Positions 26,766-40,200 of a stretch of DNA of 64,000 bases are shown in pieces (the first letter of the stretch is position 1; each line of letters starts with the position of its first letter). A model generated the notes under the pieces. The model saw only the letters and a list, made by a program, of their open reading frames with translations, ran no database searches and was not told where the DNA came from. The position numbers and the translations under genes are program-made. Source of the stretch: Mustela lutreola (taxonomy: Eukaryota; Chordata; Mammalia; Carnivora; Mustelidae); assembly GCF_030435805.1 (NCBI RefSeq), contig NC_081295.1:124285501-124349500 (forward strand), written 5' to 3'.

Positions 26766-27511
26766 TGTTAATAAGCAGATAAATAGAAAAATAGAATCTC
26801 TTCCAGGTGATTCTTGTGCACACTGTTTCTAGAGCTTGTTTGGATGTTGATGGGAAGGAGAAGGAGAAGTACACAGTGTGTGGGTTGGGGAGAGAAACCT
26901 ACTGAAAGGCAGAAAGTGTGGGATGGGAACCAGAGCCCAGGTTAGAGGGAAAGAGTAAAGGTAAAGGGGGAGCAGAGAGGGAGAGAATGGGTGGAGATGA
27001 GGGAAACTATAGAGGTCTGATGGTGGGAAGCTGAGGCAGTGCCTGCTAGCATTTTTGCACACTACCAACTCTTTTGTATGTGTTATTCCTTGTGTGACAT
27101 CTGCCTTTCCCAGTGGACTCTGAGATCCTTAAAGGCAGGATGTGTTGCTGCTTTGTTCACTGATTTATCTTCAGATCTAACATGGAGGAAATGTTCCAAA
27201 AATGTTTGCTGGACAAATACATGCGTGTTGTGATGTGATATCCAAGTGACGATGTTATGGGAAAAATAAGCCTGGAAATACAGGACTGGATTTCAGAGCA
27301 AAGACAGGCTAGAGATGAGTCTGGAAGTCATCTGCAGTAATAATGGTTCAAGCTGAAGGGGTTCACAGAGAGGGAGGAGGAAGAGAATAGAATGTGCAAG
27401 ACAACTGTCTCCAAGAGACAGTCATTGGGTGGGATCAGAAGGAGGGCACAACAAACAAATATCAAAGGAAAAAGAAAAAACACCACCCAAAGTCCTTTTG
27501 TTCATTCAAAC
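26766..27511. other. Intergenic, nothing recognised
   Basis: Purine-rich GGGAGAG-type sequence at 26830-27010; no gene or repeat recognised. Confidence 0.45.
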
Positions 27512-27942
27512 CAGGCCTGTTTCTTTATTTTTATTTTATTTTTTTATGTTTAAATTTAGTTAATTAACATATACTATATTATTAGTTTATTATTTTCCAA
27601 GATAGAAGCCAGTGATTCATCAGTTTTATATAATACCCAGTGCTCATTATATCACGTGCCTTCCTTAATGTTCATCACTCAGTTATCCCATCTCCCACCA
27701 CTCCCCTCCAGCAACCCTCAGTTTGTTTCCTGTGATTAAGAGTCTCCATCTTGTTTTATTTTTCCTTCTCTTCCACTATGATCCTCTATTTTGTTTCTTA
27801 AATTCCACATATGAGTGAGATCATATTTCATTGATTGACTTTCTCTGATTGAGTTACTTCACTCAGCTTAATACACTCTAGTTCCAGCCAGGTCATTGCA
27901 AATGGCAAGATTTCATTTTTTGATGGCTGAGTAGTATTCCAT

Positions 27943-27972
27943 TGTGTGTGTGTGTGTATATATATATATACA
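27943..27972. repeat. (TG)n(TA)n microsatellite inside the LINE-1
   Basis: TGTG run followed by TATA run within the antisense L1 3' part. Confidence 0.9.
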
Positions 27973-28728
27973 CTATATTTATCCATTCTTCTGGGGTATC
28001 CATTCATCTGGGCTCTTTCCATAATTTGGCTATTGTGGACATTGCCGCTATAAACAGTGGGGGTCAGGTGCCCCTTCGGATCACTACATTTGTATCTTTG
28101 GGGTAAATACCCAATAGTGCAATTGCTGGGATAGGGTACACTATTCTCAGCTTTTTGAGGAACCTCCATACTGTTTTCCTGAGTGGTTGCACCAGCTTGC
28201 ATTCCCACCAACAGTGTAGTATGTTTCCCCTTTCTTTGTGTGCTCGCCAACACCTGTCATTTTCTGACTTATTGATTTTAGCCATTCTGTCTGGTGTGAG
28301 GTGGTATCTCATTGTGGTTTTGATTTGTATTTCCTTGATACTGAAGGATGTTGAGCATTTTTTCATGTATCTATTGGCCATCTGGATGTCTTTGGAGAAA
28401 TGTCTGTTCATGTCTTCTGCCCGTTCCTTGACTAGATTATTTGTCCTTTGGGTGTTGAGTTTGCGAAGTGCTTTATAGATCTTAGATACTAGCCCTTTAT
28501 CTGATACATAATTTGCAAATATCTTGTCCCATTTTGTTGGTTGTCTTTTGGTTTTGTGTGTCCTTTGCTGTGCAAAAACTGTTTATGTTGATGAAGTCCC
28601 AATAGTTCATTTTTGCTTTTGTTTCCTTTGCCTTTGGAGACATGTATAGCAAGTAGTTGCTGTGGCTGAGGTCACAGAGGTTGCTGCCTGTGTTCTCCTC
28701 TAGGATTTTGATAGATTCCCATCTCACA

Positions 28729-28921
28729 CTTTTTTAAAAAGATTTTATTTATTTATATGACAGACAAAGATCACAAGTAAGCAGAGAGGCAGGCAGAGAG
28801 AGAGGAGGAAGCAGGCTCCTATTGAACAGAGAGCCCAATGCAGGGCTCGATCCCAGGACCCTGGGATCATGACCCAAGCCGAAGGCAGAGGCTTTAACCC
28901 ACTGAGCCACCCTGGTGCCCC
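28729..28921 (-). mobile_element. Carnivore SINE inside a LINE-1
   Basis: Antisense. Duplication CCCATCTCACA at 28718-28728 and 28922-28932. Confidence 0.95.
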
Positions 28922-29252
28922 CCCATCTCACATTTAAAACTTTCATCCATTTTGAGTCTATTTTTATATATGGTGTAAAGAAATGGTCCAGAAGCAGACA
29001 CATAGATAAATGGAACAGAATAGAGAAACCAGAAATGGACCCTCACTCTATGGTCAACTAATCTTGGACAATGCAGGAAAGAATGTCCAATGGAAAAGAG
29101 TCTCTTCAACAAATGATGCTGGGAAAATTGGACAGTCATATACAGAAGAATGAAGCTGGACCGTTTCCTTATACCACACACAAAAATAAATCCACGCCTG
29201 TTTCTGTCAACTCCACACCTACCCTGCCTGCCTATTCCCCCTTTTTTTTTTT

Positions 29253-29416
29253 GCTTTTGAATTTTTTTAAATTTATTTATTTTCAGCATAACAGTATCAT
29301 TATTTTTTCACCACACCCAGTGCTCCATGCAATCCGTGCCCTCTATAATACCCACCACCTGGTACCACGACCTCCCACCCCACCGCCACTTCAAACCCCT
29401 CAGATTGTTTTTCAGG
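29253..29416 (-). mobile_element. LINE-1 3'-end fragment
   Basis: Antisense CACCACACCCAGTGCTCCAT ... CCTCAGATTGTTTTTCAG; about 164 bp. Confidence 0.8.
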
Positions 29417-31053
29417 CATTCCTTCCTACAGTGGAAATCAAGAGCATTTATAAGTTATTTGACATTGCTTTTAATGATTAAGAAGAGAAACTTGAAATTT
29501 TGGAGGAGTCTAGGAGAGAAGTCAGGTGAAATGGTTAGGAACATGAGAGCCCAGACTTTACTTCTCTTCTGGCTAATTTCATCCATAATTCCCACTACCC
29601 TGGGATCTCTGTGGTCCCTCCACATGTGTCTCTATTCAGGAATTCTGAGAGCTGACCAAAGATTTATATTTAGGCAGCATTTCTGGAAGGGATATTTTCA
29701 TTTCCCTTGGCTTTACTTAGTGTTGGAGCCTAGCTCTAAACAGGAATTAAGGATGATATAGAAACTAAGATTTTCAAGTTAGATACAAAACATTTATCAA
29801 ACAGCTATATCCTCCAGGATTCTAAGGGAAAATCAAACCAAAGCTGCTATTCATGTTCCTGCTTACAGCTGAAGGTTGGAGGGGGAGGAGAAGGTGGATT
29901 CACTGCAAGGTGAAGCTGAGGGCCACAGTCATGGTCAGTGGGGGCTAGGGTCAGTACAGAACTGGACAAAAAGTTTATTATCTTTCCTTCCAGAAAAAGA
30001 ATGAGAATATGCAAGTAGTGTCTCGGACAGAGACCCTTGTCTCCTCCTGACTTTTTGTGGCCTTCATGTCCTCTGTGATTGATGGATAATTCATTTACCA
30101 AGTCTCAGGACTCTAAAGAGAAGCCACATCAGCATACAGGAGGCAGGCAGTGATTTTCCTCTCCTCATCTTGAAACAATCCATATTAGAAGTTGTTACCT
30201 AGAATGCCCAGGTTCTATAGCAGAGGTGGACTGTGAGGGATGAGTTGATGCCTGGAGTCTCACTTGGGATATCAAGTTTCAAAAGCTTGCTAGGGCCAGC
30301 GTTATGGGAGGAGTAAATCAGCTGGGGTAAGTTCCATGGTAGTAGGGAGCCAGGGACTAAAGCAGCTGTTCTCTTGGGTTCTAACACTTGCTCCACAATA
30401 TGACTGGCTCACTTTCCTGTCTCACTTGGCTATTGTTGTGGGCTTTCTAGTTGCTGCTGGGCAGGGTGGTGTGGGGGAGCCATAACTCTGGGCCTTTCCT
30501 CTCCAAGGAGGGACACCTCTGGCACAGGGAGGAAGAGAGAACAAGGGGATCAAACCTATCAGAGGAAAGGAGAACCACCCTTGGGGCCAGAAGTCAATAA
30601 AAACCCGTTTTCTCTGGGGATGTCTCATTTCTGGAGCTGAGGCCTGTGTAGGAGGCAGAAGGGAGAAAAATGAGGGTGACTGGGTCCCAAGTAATTGAAT
30701 CTTCTTACCATGCCAGCATTCACTGTCCAGGAGAGGTGTGCTGGGACAGTTAGCTGTGAGAAGAGAACACCTGGGTGTTGGGAGGGAGGGAGGGTGGAGC
30801 ACTGTGACCATGAGGCCAGAGAAGGAAACTCAGAAGGTGACAGAGGCTGTCAGGGTAGACCCGGCTCTATGGGGCCAGAAAAACAAAACTCTGGGAAGTC
30901 CAAGGGGATGAAACGGAGACCTGGACTCCAGAAGAAAGAGCTGGATGCTTTTTTGAACAAACTTCAATTACACCATGTTCCTTGGGTGGTCCGTCTAACA
31001 TCCCATCCATCCAGGTCATGCTGCCAAGTTACACTAAGGGACAGAGTAAAGTT

Positions 31054-31134
31054 GTATTGGGAAAAGTTTTCAATTAGCAATAATCGCGCCTCGGATAAAC
31101 CTCATTGGCTACGATACTGCCACTGCGCAAAGCT
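31054..31134 (-). pseudogene. 3'-truncated U4 snRNA retrocopy
   Basis: The minus strand carries the first 81 nt or so of U4 (AGCTTTGCGCAGTGGCAGTA ... GAAAACTTTTCCCAATAC) without visible change. The 3' half with the Sm site is absent and there is no A-tail. A 19-bp duplication (GAGTAAAGTTGTATTGGGA) occurs at 31044-31062 and 31135-31153, so it is a LINE-mediated insertion. The duplication overlaps the U4 end by the shared word GTATTGGGA. It lacks the 3' half and has no snRNA promoter, so it should be inactive. Confidence 0.9.
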
Positions 31135-31310
31135 GAGTAAAGTTGTATTGGGAGAAAAACTCTGTTCCCAGGAGCATGTGGGTTTGAACAAGGTACTTCT
31201 CTGAGTCTCAGTTTTGCCACCTGTCAAGTGTAATAAGAAAGAACTCATAGAATTATCAGAGCATTGAGGTATGTGATGTGAAAGCAAGCGCAGCGCAAAC
31301 TTTCGTTGTT

Positions 31311-31388
31311 GTTGTTTTTTTAATTTTATTTTTTCATTTTTCCAAGATTCATTGTTTATGCACCACACCCAGTGCTCCATGCAATACA
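31311..31388 (-). mobile_element. Very short LINE-1 3'-end fragment
   Basis: Antisense TCCAAGATTCATTGTTTATG then CACCACACCCAGTGCTCCAT; about 78 bp. Confidence 0.75.
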
Positions 31389-33696
31389 TTTTATTACCAA
31401 TGGTGTGCGAATAGAAGGAAGCGCTTGGTGTGGGAAGCCCAGGCTAGGAACTGCACCCCTCAGAGAGCTGAGGGCTGTGCTGACTTGAACTGCAGAGGCA
31501 AGGTTCAGCTGGAGGCCTTGTGTTGTCCAAGGCAGGCTGCAGGGTGCTGGGGCAGAAGGGGTGACCCCGGGGTGGGGGTGCCAGCTGTGAACCACTGATC
31601 TGCTCAATTACTGAGCAAAATCCAAGAACCTCAAGCCAAGTGGAACCTAGAGGGAAGAGGGGAGGGCCACATACTCAGGGACCACAGAGTCCCCACTGCT
31701 CTAGTCCCTTGTGCCTCACCCCTGATCCTGGCCAGCCTTGCCTGGGCTCACCCCTCTGCCCTTGCACCTAGTGCCCACCTCAGCTCTAGGGCTCTTGGGC
31801 ACTGATCTCTCCTGGGGGTGTCTGGGTGGGGCATTATATTAAACTTGTGAGGAGGGAGCCATTCCCTCCTTATGGCTCATTATGTAATTTTCTCTAATGA
31901 GAGCTTGTCAGAGAATTTCCCTCTAGATTTCAAAGTGAGCCTTAGTAGCAGAGGAGAGAAGTGGGAAAGGAGACAATCAACCTCTTTGCTGAGGCCCACA
32001 GTCCCTGGTGAGTTTGGAGAGCCCTCTACTCCCCAATATAAACCCTGTGACCCCTAGTGCTCCATTTGGGTGCCTTGTCAGGCTGGATGTTTGGCCCTCT
32101 CAGGCATGGGGGTGGGGGTGGGCAGCTGTGTTCTTGCTTGGTTTTGTTTTGTTTTTTAAATTAGGGTCCAAGCTAGAGAAATTCAATGGTTAGAGGCTAG
32201 GGATAGGCGGTATCTTCTTTTCTTCTGAGAAAGAATGACACTCCTGTCCCGACAATTGCCACATTCTGAGTTGCCATCTGCCCAGGTGGTTAAAAACCTG
32301 GCATTCTTGTCCTTTTTTTCCTCAGGCACCCCACTCTCTTCCAGAACCCAGGTGTCCCTCTCTGCCTCAAGACTCTTTCCCGGGACCTAGCTCTAGGGTC
32401 CCTCTTACATCTGGCATGCCAACAATCTGGGATCCAAGCTACAATTCTGCCTTTAGCAGAGCAGAACTCTGGTGGGAGATTCAGAGAGATCCTGAGACCT
32501 GAGGACCACCACCTCCCCCAGTCTGTAGTGGACTGTGGCAGATAACTCAAAAGTGTCTACATTAGGACTACTGTCCATGGTAGATGTCCAGCTTCCTTCA
32601 AATGGGAATACCAAAAGTAGCAGATATTGACTGCCTTTTGATTCCAAATGAAGTTCAAGTTGGAAGGCCTATGATAAACTAAATCATATTTCTACTCAGG
32701 AAAGTTTCTGATCCTCCTCTGGTAAGAGAGCCAAGGCTCTGTTTGTTGGTTGGGTGTAGAATGGTTTTAGAGCAGGGCTAATGTCCTAACATAAATTTGG
32801 GATGTAGTAGTTGCCCATAAATACTGGGTTTAATTCATTAGAATCCTGTTTAATTCTGTGTAATATTGACTTGTGATAACCCTTAGTGAATTATGTATTT
32901 AATTTTAATTTTCCTATATTGATGTCTCAGGTGACAACTATGCCTTATACTTCTTTATAATCCTCAACAGAATTTATAAAATGTGCTTAGAAATACTTGC
33001 TTATTAACTAACACATTCTCTCTTGTTTTGTCAACATGCAAATGAGCCCAGCAGGAACTCAGGAATGACTCATCTTAGGAGCAATAGAAATTCAACCTCC
33101 TCTTCCATGATCCTCCAAAGAATTCCTGTTCTCTACCCACTCCTGATTAAGGTCATCTGTAAGGTCACAGCCAAAGTCAGAAACACCAGCCAGGACTTCT
33201 CCCAACTTCTCCCAACTACCAGTAATTATGATGTCCTTATTTTACAAATATTTTATACTTTATTATAAAAAGACCAATAGATAAGAAGCTATCCATTATC
33301 TGTCTTTCCCCCTCTACCAAATCGGTAATAGGCCAAAGGGTTTTAATAAGTTGGAGAGAAAATCCAGATGAGATGTCTACATGGAGGAAAATCAGAATCT
33401 GGGGTCAAAGCATGAGGAGAGACAGAATGGGGGCAACAGAGAAGGTGAGTGACTCCTCCAGTAAAAAGCCTGGACTGGCTTTTGGTAGAACAAATAGGAA
33501 AGTAAATGATGAGTGGGAAACACCATCAGGGAAGGCCTGATGGGGATGAATAGGTAACACCGTAGGCCAGACAAAAATCCCTCCCTGCATGCCACCTACA
33601 ACCCAGCAAGCCAAATCAGCAGGATGCCTACTATAGACATTTAGAAAAATGAAAGGATTCAGGAGGATGAGGTAAGAACCATATGAATGAGAGATA

Positions 33697-33702
33697 TTTA
33701 TT
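33697..33702 (-). terminator. MUCL3: Candidate poly(A) signal of MUCL3 (AATAAA)
   Basis: The minus strand reads ATAATAAATATC about 550 nt after the MUCL3 stop. No closer canonical hexamer was noticed. Confidence 0.35.
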
Positions 33703-34252
33703 ATCTTTTCTCAAATTTTCCTTTTTCCCAGGTGTAGAGATAGTGAAGGAAATATGTCCTCTTTTCTTCTCAGATCCTACTTTTTCAGGGAGTCAAGTGT
33801 CCTCAGAACTCAAAGACAAGCCTGCTTACATAAAAAGTCTAAGTAATAGATAGAAGTATTATAGATTGGTCCTGAAACCCAACTTACAGTTGGGACATTG
33901 CCTTCTAAGACCCCCAAACTTCCCTTAGCCAGGCTGCTCCTCCCAAGACTCAGTATGTGTCCAGGATTTGTGCCCACCCCATATGTCCATCAAACATCCT
34001 TTCATTTTGAAACCATCATCTTCGAAAAAGAACACATGCTCATATTATTCATTCTTTCTTTTATACCCGCCAGACTCACATCCTTCTTGCTTATCGCATC
34101 TTTAGACCAGTTTCAATAAGAACACTGCAGATGAAGGGTTAATGCTGTTAACTGCCAGTACTTTGCCCTTCCTGGAGTCCAGGAAATACGAATTGTGAGT
34201 CTAATTCCTCATCTTAGGAAGGGCATGGAAGAGCTGGGCACTTTCTAAACAA

Positions 34253-37200
34253 TCACCGTGGGGAAGCGATCTGGCCTGTGCCAAGAGTCTGCTGCTCCAC
34301 CAGGTAGACTGGATAGGAATTAGGGCCCCCATCATTCTCTGGGTCACCGTCCTCCTTGTTCTGTATCAGTGCACGCCGTGTTTTTGTCATATAGGAGACC
34401 TGTTATTAGGAGAAAGGAAGAATGAGTTTCATCTGCTGTGCCATTTGCTTTCCTCAATACCTATAATCCTTTGACTATTCTTCCTGACCCTAGACCTTTA
34501 GCTTCATCCTTTCTCAAGATTCCAACCAAACTTTGATCCTTATTCCAGCCCCAGACCCCATGCATTAAGTCCCAGACTTCTCCAACTCCCTCCTCTGTCC
34601 AATTTTTCCTATCCTAATATCCCCTATTCTCACATTCCAGATTCTTTCTCCAACCCCCAATTTTTCCCTATTCTACATCCTTTTTTGGGGGGCGCCTGGG
34701 TGGCTCAGAGGGTTAACCCTCTGCTTTCAGCTCAGGTCATGGTCTCAGGGTTCTGGGATCGAGCCCTGCATTGGGCTCTCTGCTCAGCAGGAAGCTGCTT
34801 CCCTCTCTCTCTCTGCCTGCCTTTCTGCCTACTTGTGATCTCACTGAAATTAAAAAAAAAAAAAAAAGACTCTTACATCCTTTTCTTCTTAGCCACAGAC
34901 TTCTCTCCAATATGACATTGTTCATGCCCCATGCCTCACTATCTTTCCCCATAGTTTCCACCACCACCACCCCTTTATTACCCCTTTATTACCATCCCCC
35001 CCCACCACCGAACGTGCCTCTTTTTCTAAGCTAATTACTCCCTCTGGTTCAGATCCATAATCTTTTGTCAACTCCCTATCTCATGGGTTCGTTCCCCTAT
35101 AGCATCCCTCTTCCTTACCAAAAAGATAAGGCCAAGGAACATGAGGAAGAGAATTACAGCCACCAGGGCCACAATAACTATGGCCCATGCAGGGAATGAA
35201 TCATTCTTGCTCATTCCGCCAGTATGAAGACCTCTGTGTGAGCCATCTTTGTTTTGATATGGATGGCTTTTGTTGTCCGGGGTTTCTGATATGGTGAAAC
35301 TAAGCTCCATGTGAGATGTGGTGAGTGTAAAAGAACCGATGGGCACCTCATGTGTAATATCCTTTTTATTTGAACCAGAAGAAGTATTATTGACAGTTTG
35401 GTCACGTTTTGTAGATTTGGCTGGAGTTCTTGTAATCCTCTCATTGGCTTGGGTGATCTTCTCTGCATGGTCCTTGGTCCCTTCTAGGGCTCCTATGGTC
35501 TTCCCCGCATCTTCCATGGAAGTTTCTGGTGCTCTTGTGGTCTTCCCATTGGCTAGGGTTTTTTTCTCTGCACGGTCCTTGGACCCTTCCAGGGCTCCTG
35601 TGGTCTTCCTGTTGGCTAGGGTGGTCTTTTGTCCATGGTCCTTGGACCCTTCCAGGGCTCCTGTGGTCTTCCCCACATCTTCTGTGGACCCTTCTGGGGC
35701 TCTTATGGTCTTCCTGTTTGCTACGGTGGTCTTCGGCCCATGGTCCTTAGACTTTTCTGGGGCTCCTATGGTCTTCCCCGCATCTTCCGTGGACCCTTCT
35801 GGGGTTCTTGTGGTCTTCCAATTGGCTAAGGTGGTCTTCTCCCCACGGTCCTTGGACCCTTCTAGGGCTCTTGTGGTCTTCCCCACATCTGTGAGCCCTT
35901 CCGGGGCTATTGTGGTCTTCCAGTTGGCTAAGGTAGTCTTCTCCGCATGGTCCTTGGAGCCTTCCATGGCTCCTGTGGTCTTCCCCACGTCTTCCGTGGA
36001 CCCTTCTGGGGTTCTTGTGATCTTCCCATTGGCTAGCGTGGTCGTCTGTCCACGGTCCTTGGACCATTCCAGGGCTCCTGTGGTCTTCCCCCCATCTTCT
36101 GTGGACCCCTCTGGGCCTCTGGTGGTCTTCCCATTGGCTAGGGTGGTCTTCTCTCCCTGGTCATTGGACCGTTCTAGGGCTCCTGTGGTCTTCCCTGCAT
36201 CTTTTGTGGAGCCTTCTGGGGCTCTCGTGGTCTTCCCATTGGCTAGGGTGGTCTCCTGTCCACGGTTGTTGGACCCTTCCAGGGCTCCTGTGGTCTTTCC
36301 CACATTTTCCGTGGACCATTCTGGTGCTCTTGTGGTCTTCCCACTGGCTAGAGTGGTCTCCGCATGGTCTTTGGACCCTTCTAGGGCTTCCGTGGTCTTC
36401 CCTGCATCTTCCGTGGACCTTTCTGGGGCTCCTGTGGTTTCCCCTGCATCTTCCGTGGACCCTTCTGGGGCTCTTGTGGTCTTCCCACTGGCTAGGGTGG
36501 TCTCCACATGGTCTTTGGACCCTTCTAGGGCTCCTGTGGTCTTCCCCACATCTTCTGTGGACCATTCTGGGGCTCTTGTGATCTTCCCATTGGCTAGTGT
36601 GGTCTCCTGTCCACGATTGTTGGACCCTTCTAGGGCTCCTGTGGTCTTCCCCTGATTTTCCGTGGACGCCTCTGAGGTTCTTGTGGTCTTTTGGTTGGCT
36701 AAGGTGGTCTTCTTACCACGGTCCTTGGACCCTTCTAGGACTCCTGTGGTCTTCCCCACAATTTCCGTGGACCCTTCTGGGGCTCTTGTGGTCTTCCCAC
36801 TGGCTAGGGTGGTCTCCACATGGTCTTTGGACCCTTCTAGGGCTCCTGTGGTCTTCCCCACATCTTCTGTGGACCATTCTGGGGCTCTTGTGATCTTCCC
36901 ATTGGCTAGTGTGGTCTCCTGTCCACGATTGTTGGACCCTTCTAGGGCTCCTGTGGTCTTCCCCTGATTTTCCGTGGACGCCTCTGAGGTTCCTGTGGTC
37001 TTTTGGTTGGCTAAGGTGGTCTTCTTACCACGGTCCTTGGACCCTTCTAGGACTCCTGTGGTCTTCCCCACATTTTCAGTGGACCCTTCTGGGGCTCTTG
37101 TGGTCTTCCCACTGGCTAGGGTGGTCTCCGCATGGTCTTTGGACCCTTCTAGGTCTCCTGTGGTCTTTCCCGCATCTTCCGTGGACCCTTCTGGGGCTCC

Positions 37201-40200
37201 TGTGGTCTTCCCCGCATCTTCCGTGGACCCTTCTGGGGCTCTTGTGGTCTTCCCACTGGCTAGGGTGGTCTCCACATGGTCTTTGGACCCTTCTAGGGCT
37301 CCTGTGGTCTTCCCCTCATCTTCGGTGGACCATTCTGGGGCTCTTGTGATCTTCCCATTGGCTAGTGTGGTCTCCTGTCCACGATTGTTGGACCCTTCTA
37401 GGGCTCCTGTGGTCTTCCCCTGATTTTCCGTGGACGCCTCTGAGGTTCTTGTGGTCTTTTGGTTGGCTAAGGTGGTCTTCTTACCACGGTCCTTGGACCC
37501 TTCTAGGACTCCTGTGGTCTTCCCCACAATTTCCGTGGACCCTTCTGGGGCTCTTGTGGTCTTCCCACTGGCTAGGGTGGTCTCTGCATGGTCCTTGGAA
37601 CCTTCTATGGCTCCTGTGGTCTTCCCCGCATCTTCTGTGGACACTTCTGGGGCTCTTGTGGTCTTCCCACTGGCTAGGGTGGTCTCCGCATGGTCTTTTG
37701 ACCCTTCTAGGGCTCCTGTGGTCCTCCCCGCATCTTCCGTGGACTGCTCTGGGGCTCTTGTGGTCTTCCCGTTGGCTAGGGTGCTCCTCTCCCCACGGTC
37801 CTTGGACCCTTCCAGGGCTCTTGTAGTCTTCCCCACATTTTCCGTGGACCCGTCTGGGGCTCTTGTGGTCTTCCTATTGACTAGGGTGGTCTCTGCATGG
37901 TCCTTGGAACCTTCTGTGGCTCCTATGGTCTTCCCCGCATCTTCCGTGGACCCTTCTGGGGCTCTTGTGGTCTTCCCACTGGCTAGGGTAGTCCCCACAT
38001 GGTCTTTGGATCCTTCTATGGCTCCTGTGGTCTTCCCCGCATCTTCTGTGGACCCTTGTGGGGCTCTTGTGGTTTTCCCACTGGCTAGGGTGGTCTCCAC
38101 ATGGTCTTTGGACACTTCTATGGCTCCTGTGGTCTTCCCCACATCTTCCGTGGACTTTTCTGGGGCTCTTGTGGTCTTCCCACTGGCTAGGGTAGTCTCT
38201 GCATGGTCTTTGGACCCTTCTAGGGCTCCTGTGGTCCTCCCCCCATCTTCCGTGGACCTTTCTGGGGCTCCTGTGGTTTTCCCTGCATCTTTCATGGACC
38301 CTTCTGGGGCTCTTGTGGTCTTCCCCCGGGCTAGGGTGGTCTCCACATGGTCTTTGGACCCTTCTAGTGCTCCTGTGGTCTTCCCCACATCTTCCGTGGA
38401 CTCTTCTGGGGCTCTTCTGGTCTTCCCATTGGCTAGGGTGGTCTCCGCATGGTCTTTGGACCCTTCTAGGGCTCCTGTGGTCTTCCCCGCATCTTTCGTG
38501 GACCTTTCTGGGCCTCCTGTGGTTTTCCCTGCCTCTTCCGTGGATGCTTCTGGGGCGGTCTCCACATGGTCTTTGGATTCTTCTAGGGCTCCTGTGGTCT
38601 TCCCCACATCTTCCGTGGACCCTTCTGGGGCCCTTGTGATCTTCCCATTGACTAGTGTGGTCTCCTGTCCATGGTTGTTGGACCTTTCGAGGACTCCTGT
38701 GGTCTTCCCCCCATCTTCCATGGACCCCTTTGGGCTTCTTGTGGTCTTTTGGTTGGCTGAGGTGGTCTTCTCCCCACGGTCCTTGTACCCTTCTAGAACT
38801 CCTGTGGTCTTCCCCACATTTTCCGTGGACCTTTCTGGGGCTCTTGTGGTCATCCCGTTGGCTAGGGTGGGCTTTTCTCCACGGTCCTTAGACCCTTCTA
38901 GTGCTCCTATGGTCTTCCCCGTGTCTTCCGTGGACCCCACTGGGGATCTTGTGGTCATCTCATTGGATAGCGTGGTCTTCTCCCCATGGTCCTTGGACCC
39001 TTCCAGGGCTCCTTTGGTCTTCCCCACATTTTTCGTGGACCCTTCTGGGGCTCTTGTGGTCTTCCCATTGGGTAGGGTGGTCTCGGCATGGTCTTTAGAC
39101 CCTTCTAGGGCTCTTGTGGTCTTCCCTGCATCTCCCATGGACCCTTCTGGGGATCTTGTTATCTTTCCATTGGCTAGTGTGGTCTCCTGTCCATGGTTGT
39201 CGGACCCTTCTAGGGCTCCTGTGGTCTTCCACGCATCTTCTGTGGACCTTTCTGGGGCTCTTGTGGTCTTTCTCTTGGCTAGGGTGGTCTTCTCCACATT
39301 GGTCTTGGACCCTTCCAGGGCTCCTGTGGTCTTCCCCACATCAGCTGTGGACCCTGCTGGGGATTTCGTGCTCTTCCTGCTCAACGGAGTGCTGCTCTGT
39401 CCATGTTTCTTGGTGTTTTCTTGGGTTGTTGTGATGGTCTTATCAGTTGATTTAGTCCCTTCTCCATGTTTTGTAGACTCTACTGGAACTCCTGTATTCT
39501 TCCTATAAAGCAATGTGGCCCCTCTTCCATGTTCCAGTGAGTTTTCTAGTGATCTTGTGATATGTATATGAGCTGATGTGGTCCTATGTCCCCCTTCTCT
39601 AAGTGTTGCTAGCACTGGTGTGTTATTCTCAGTGGCTGATGTACTCCTGTTTATGGGTTCTGTAGTCTTCATCTCAGTCTTGCCTGCGGGAACTGTAGTT
39701 CTGGAACTAGGAGATGTTTTGTGATCCTCAGCTCTTTTTGATCTTTCTGGGATTTTTTTACTCTCAGGTGATACCTTTGTGGTTGTTTTGCTTTGGCCTG
39801 AGAAGGAATTAGGTATTTCATTGCTCTCTGGACTGACCAAGTTGTGGACAGGACTTATGATCTTGTGTGAAGCAGTGCTTTTACTGTTTAAAGTAATGAT
39901 GATGTTTCTTGAAGGTGTTACAGTTTTATGTTGGTTTCCTGTACCCATTTTCTGTATGTTGGGCTTATGGCAAGCTGTTTTGTTCCTGGGTGCTGGGACT
40001 GGATCTTTTGTACCAGAAAGTCCTTTATGTGTGTTAGTAGAGTCAGTAGTATTAAGAGAGTGTACATTCTGGACATTTGGGTCTTTTCCTTGATTTCTGG
40101 GGTTTTTCCCAGAAGTAGGATGAACTATATGATCATTTGTAGAGTTTTGGGAGTTACCTGTAGGTTTATAAATTGGTTTGAAATTGTGTGTAGTATTGCA

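Larger units (their letters stand above)
27525..29192 (-). mobile_element. LINE-1 with 5' inversion (twin priming), SINE inside
   Basis: From 27525 to about 28985 the element is antisense (3' UTR, then ORF2 C-terminus: [20 protein letters not shown]). From about 28986 to 29192 ORF2 sequence runs in the opposite, plus orientation (GCAGACACATAGATAAATGG, then [20 protein letters not shown]). Flanks share a 13-bp duplication with one mismatch, CA(G/C)GCCTGTTTCT, at 27512-27524 and 29193-29205. Confidence 0.85.
29417..34252. other. Intergenic between the mucin relic and MUCL3
   Basis: Contains the U4 retrocopy, a short L1 fragment and the candidate MUCL3 poly(A) signal. Short open frames (for example 30422-30811 minus) lack homology or splice context. 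Confidence 0.5.

Noticed and set aside
37430-39508. 692-codon plus-strand frame opposite MUCL3 and several shorter tryptophan-rich ones
   Set aside because: Same cause: in-frame repeats on the coding strand leave antisense frames open. The minus-strand gene is supported by signal peptide, helix, tail and splice sites.
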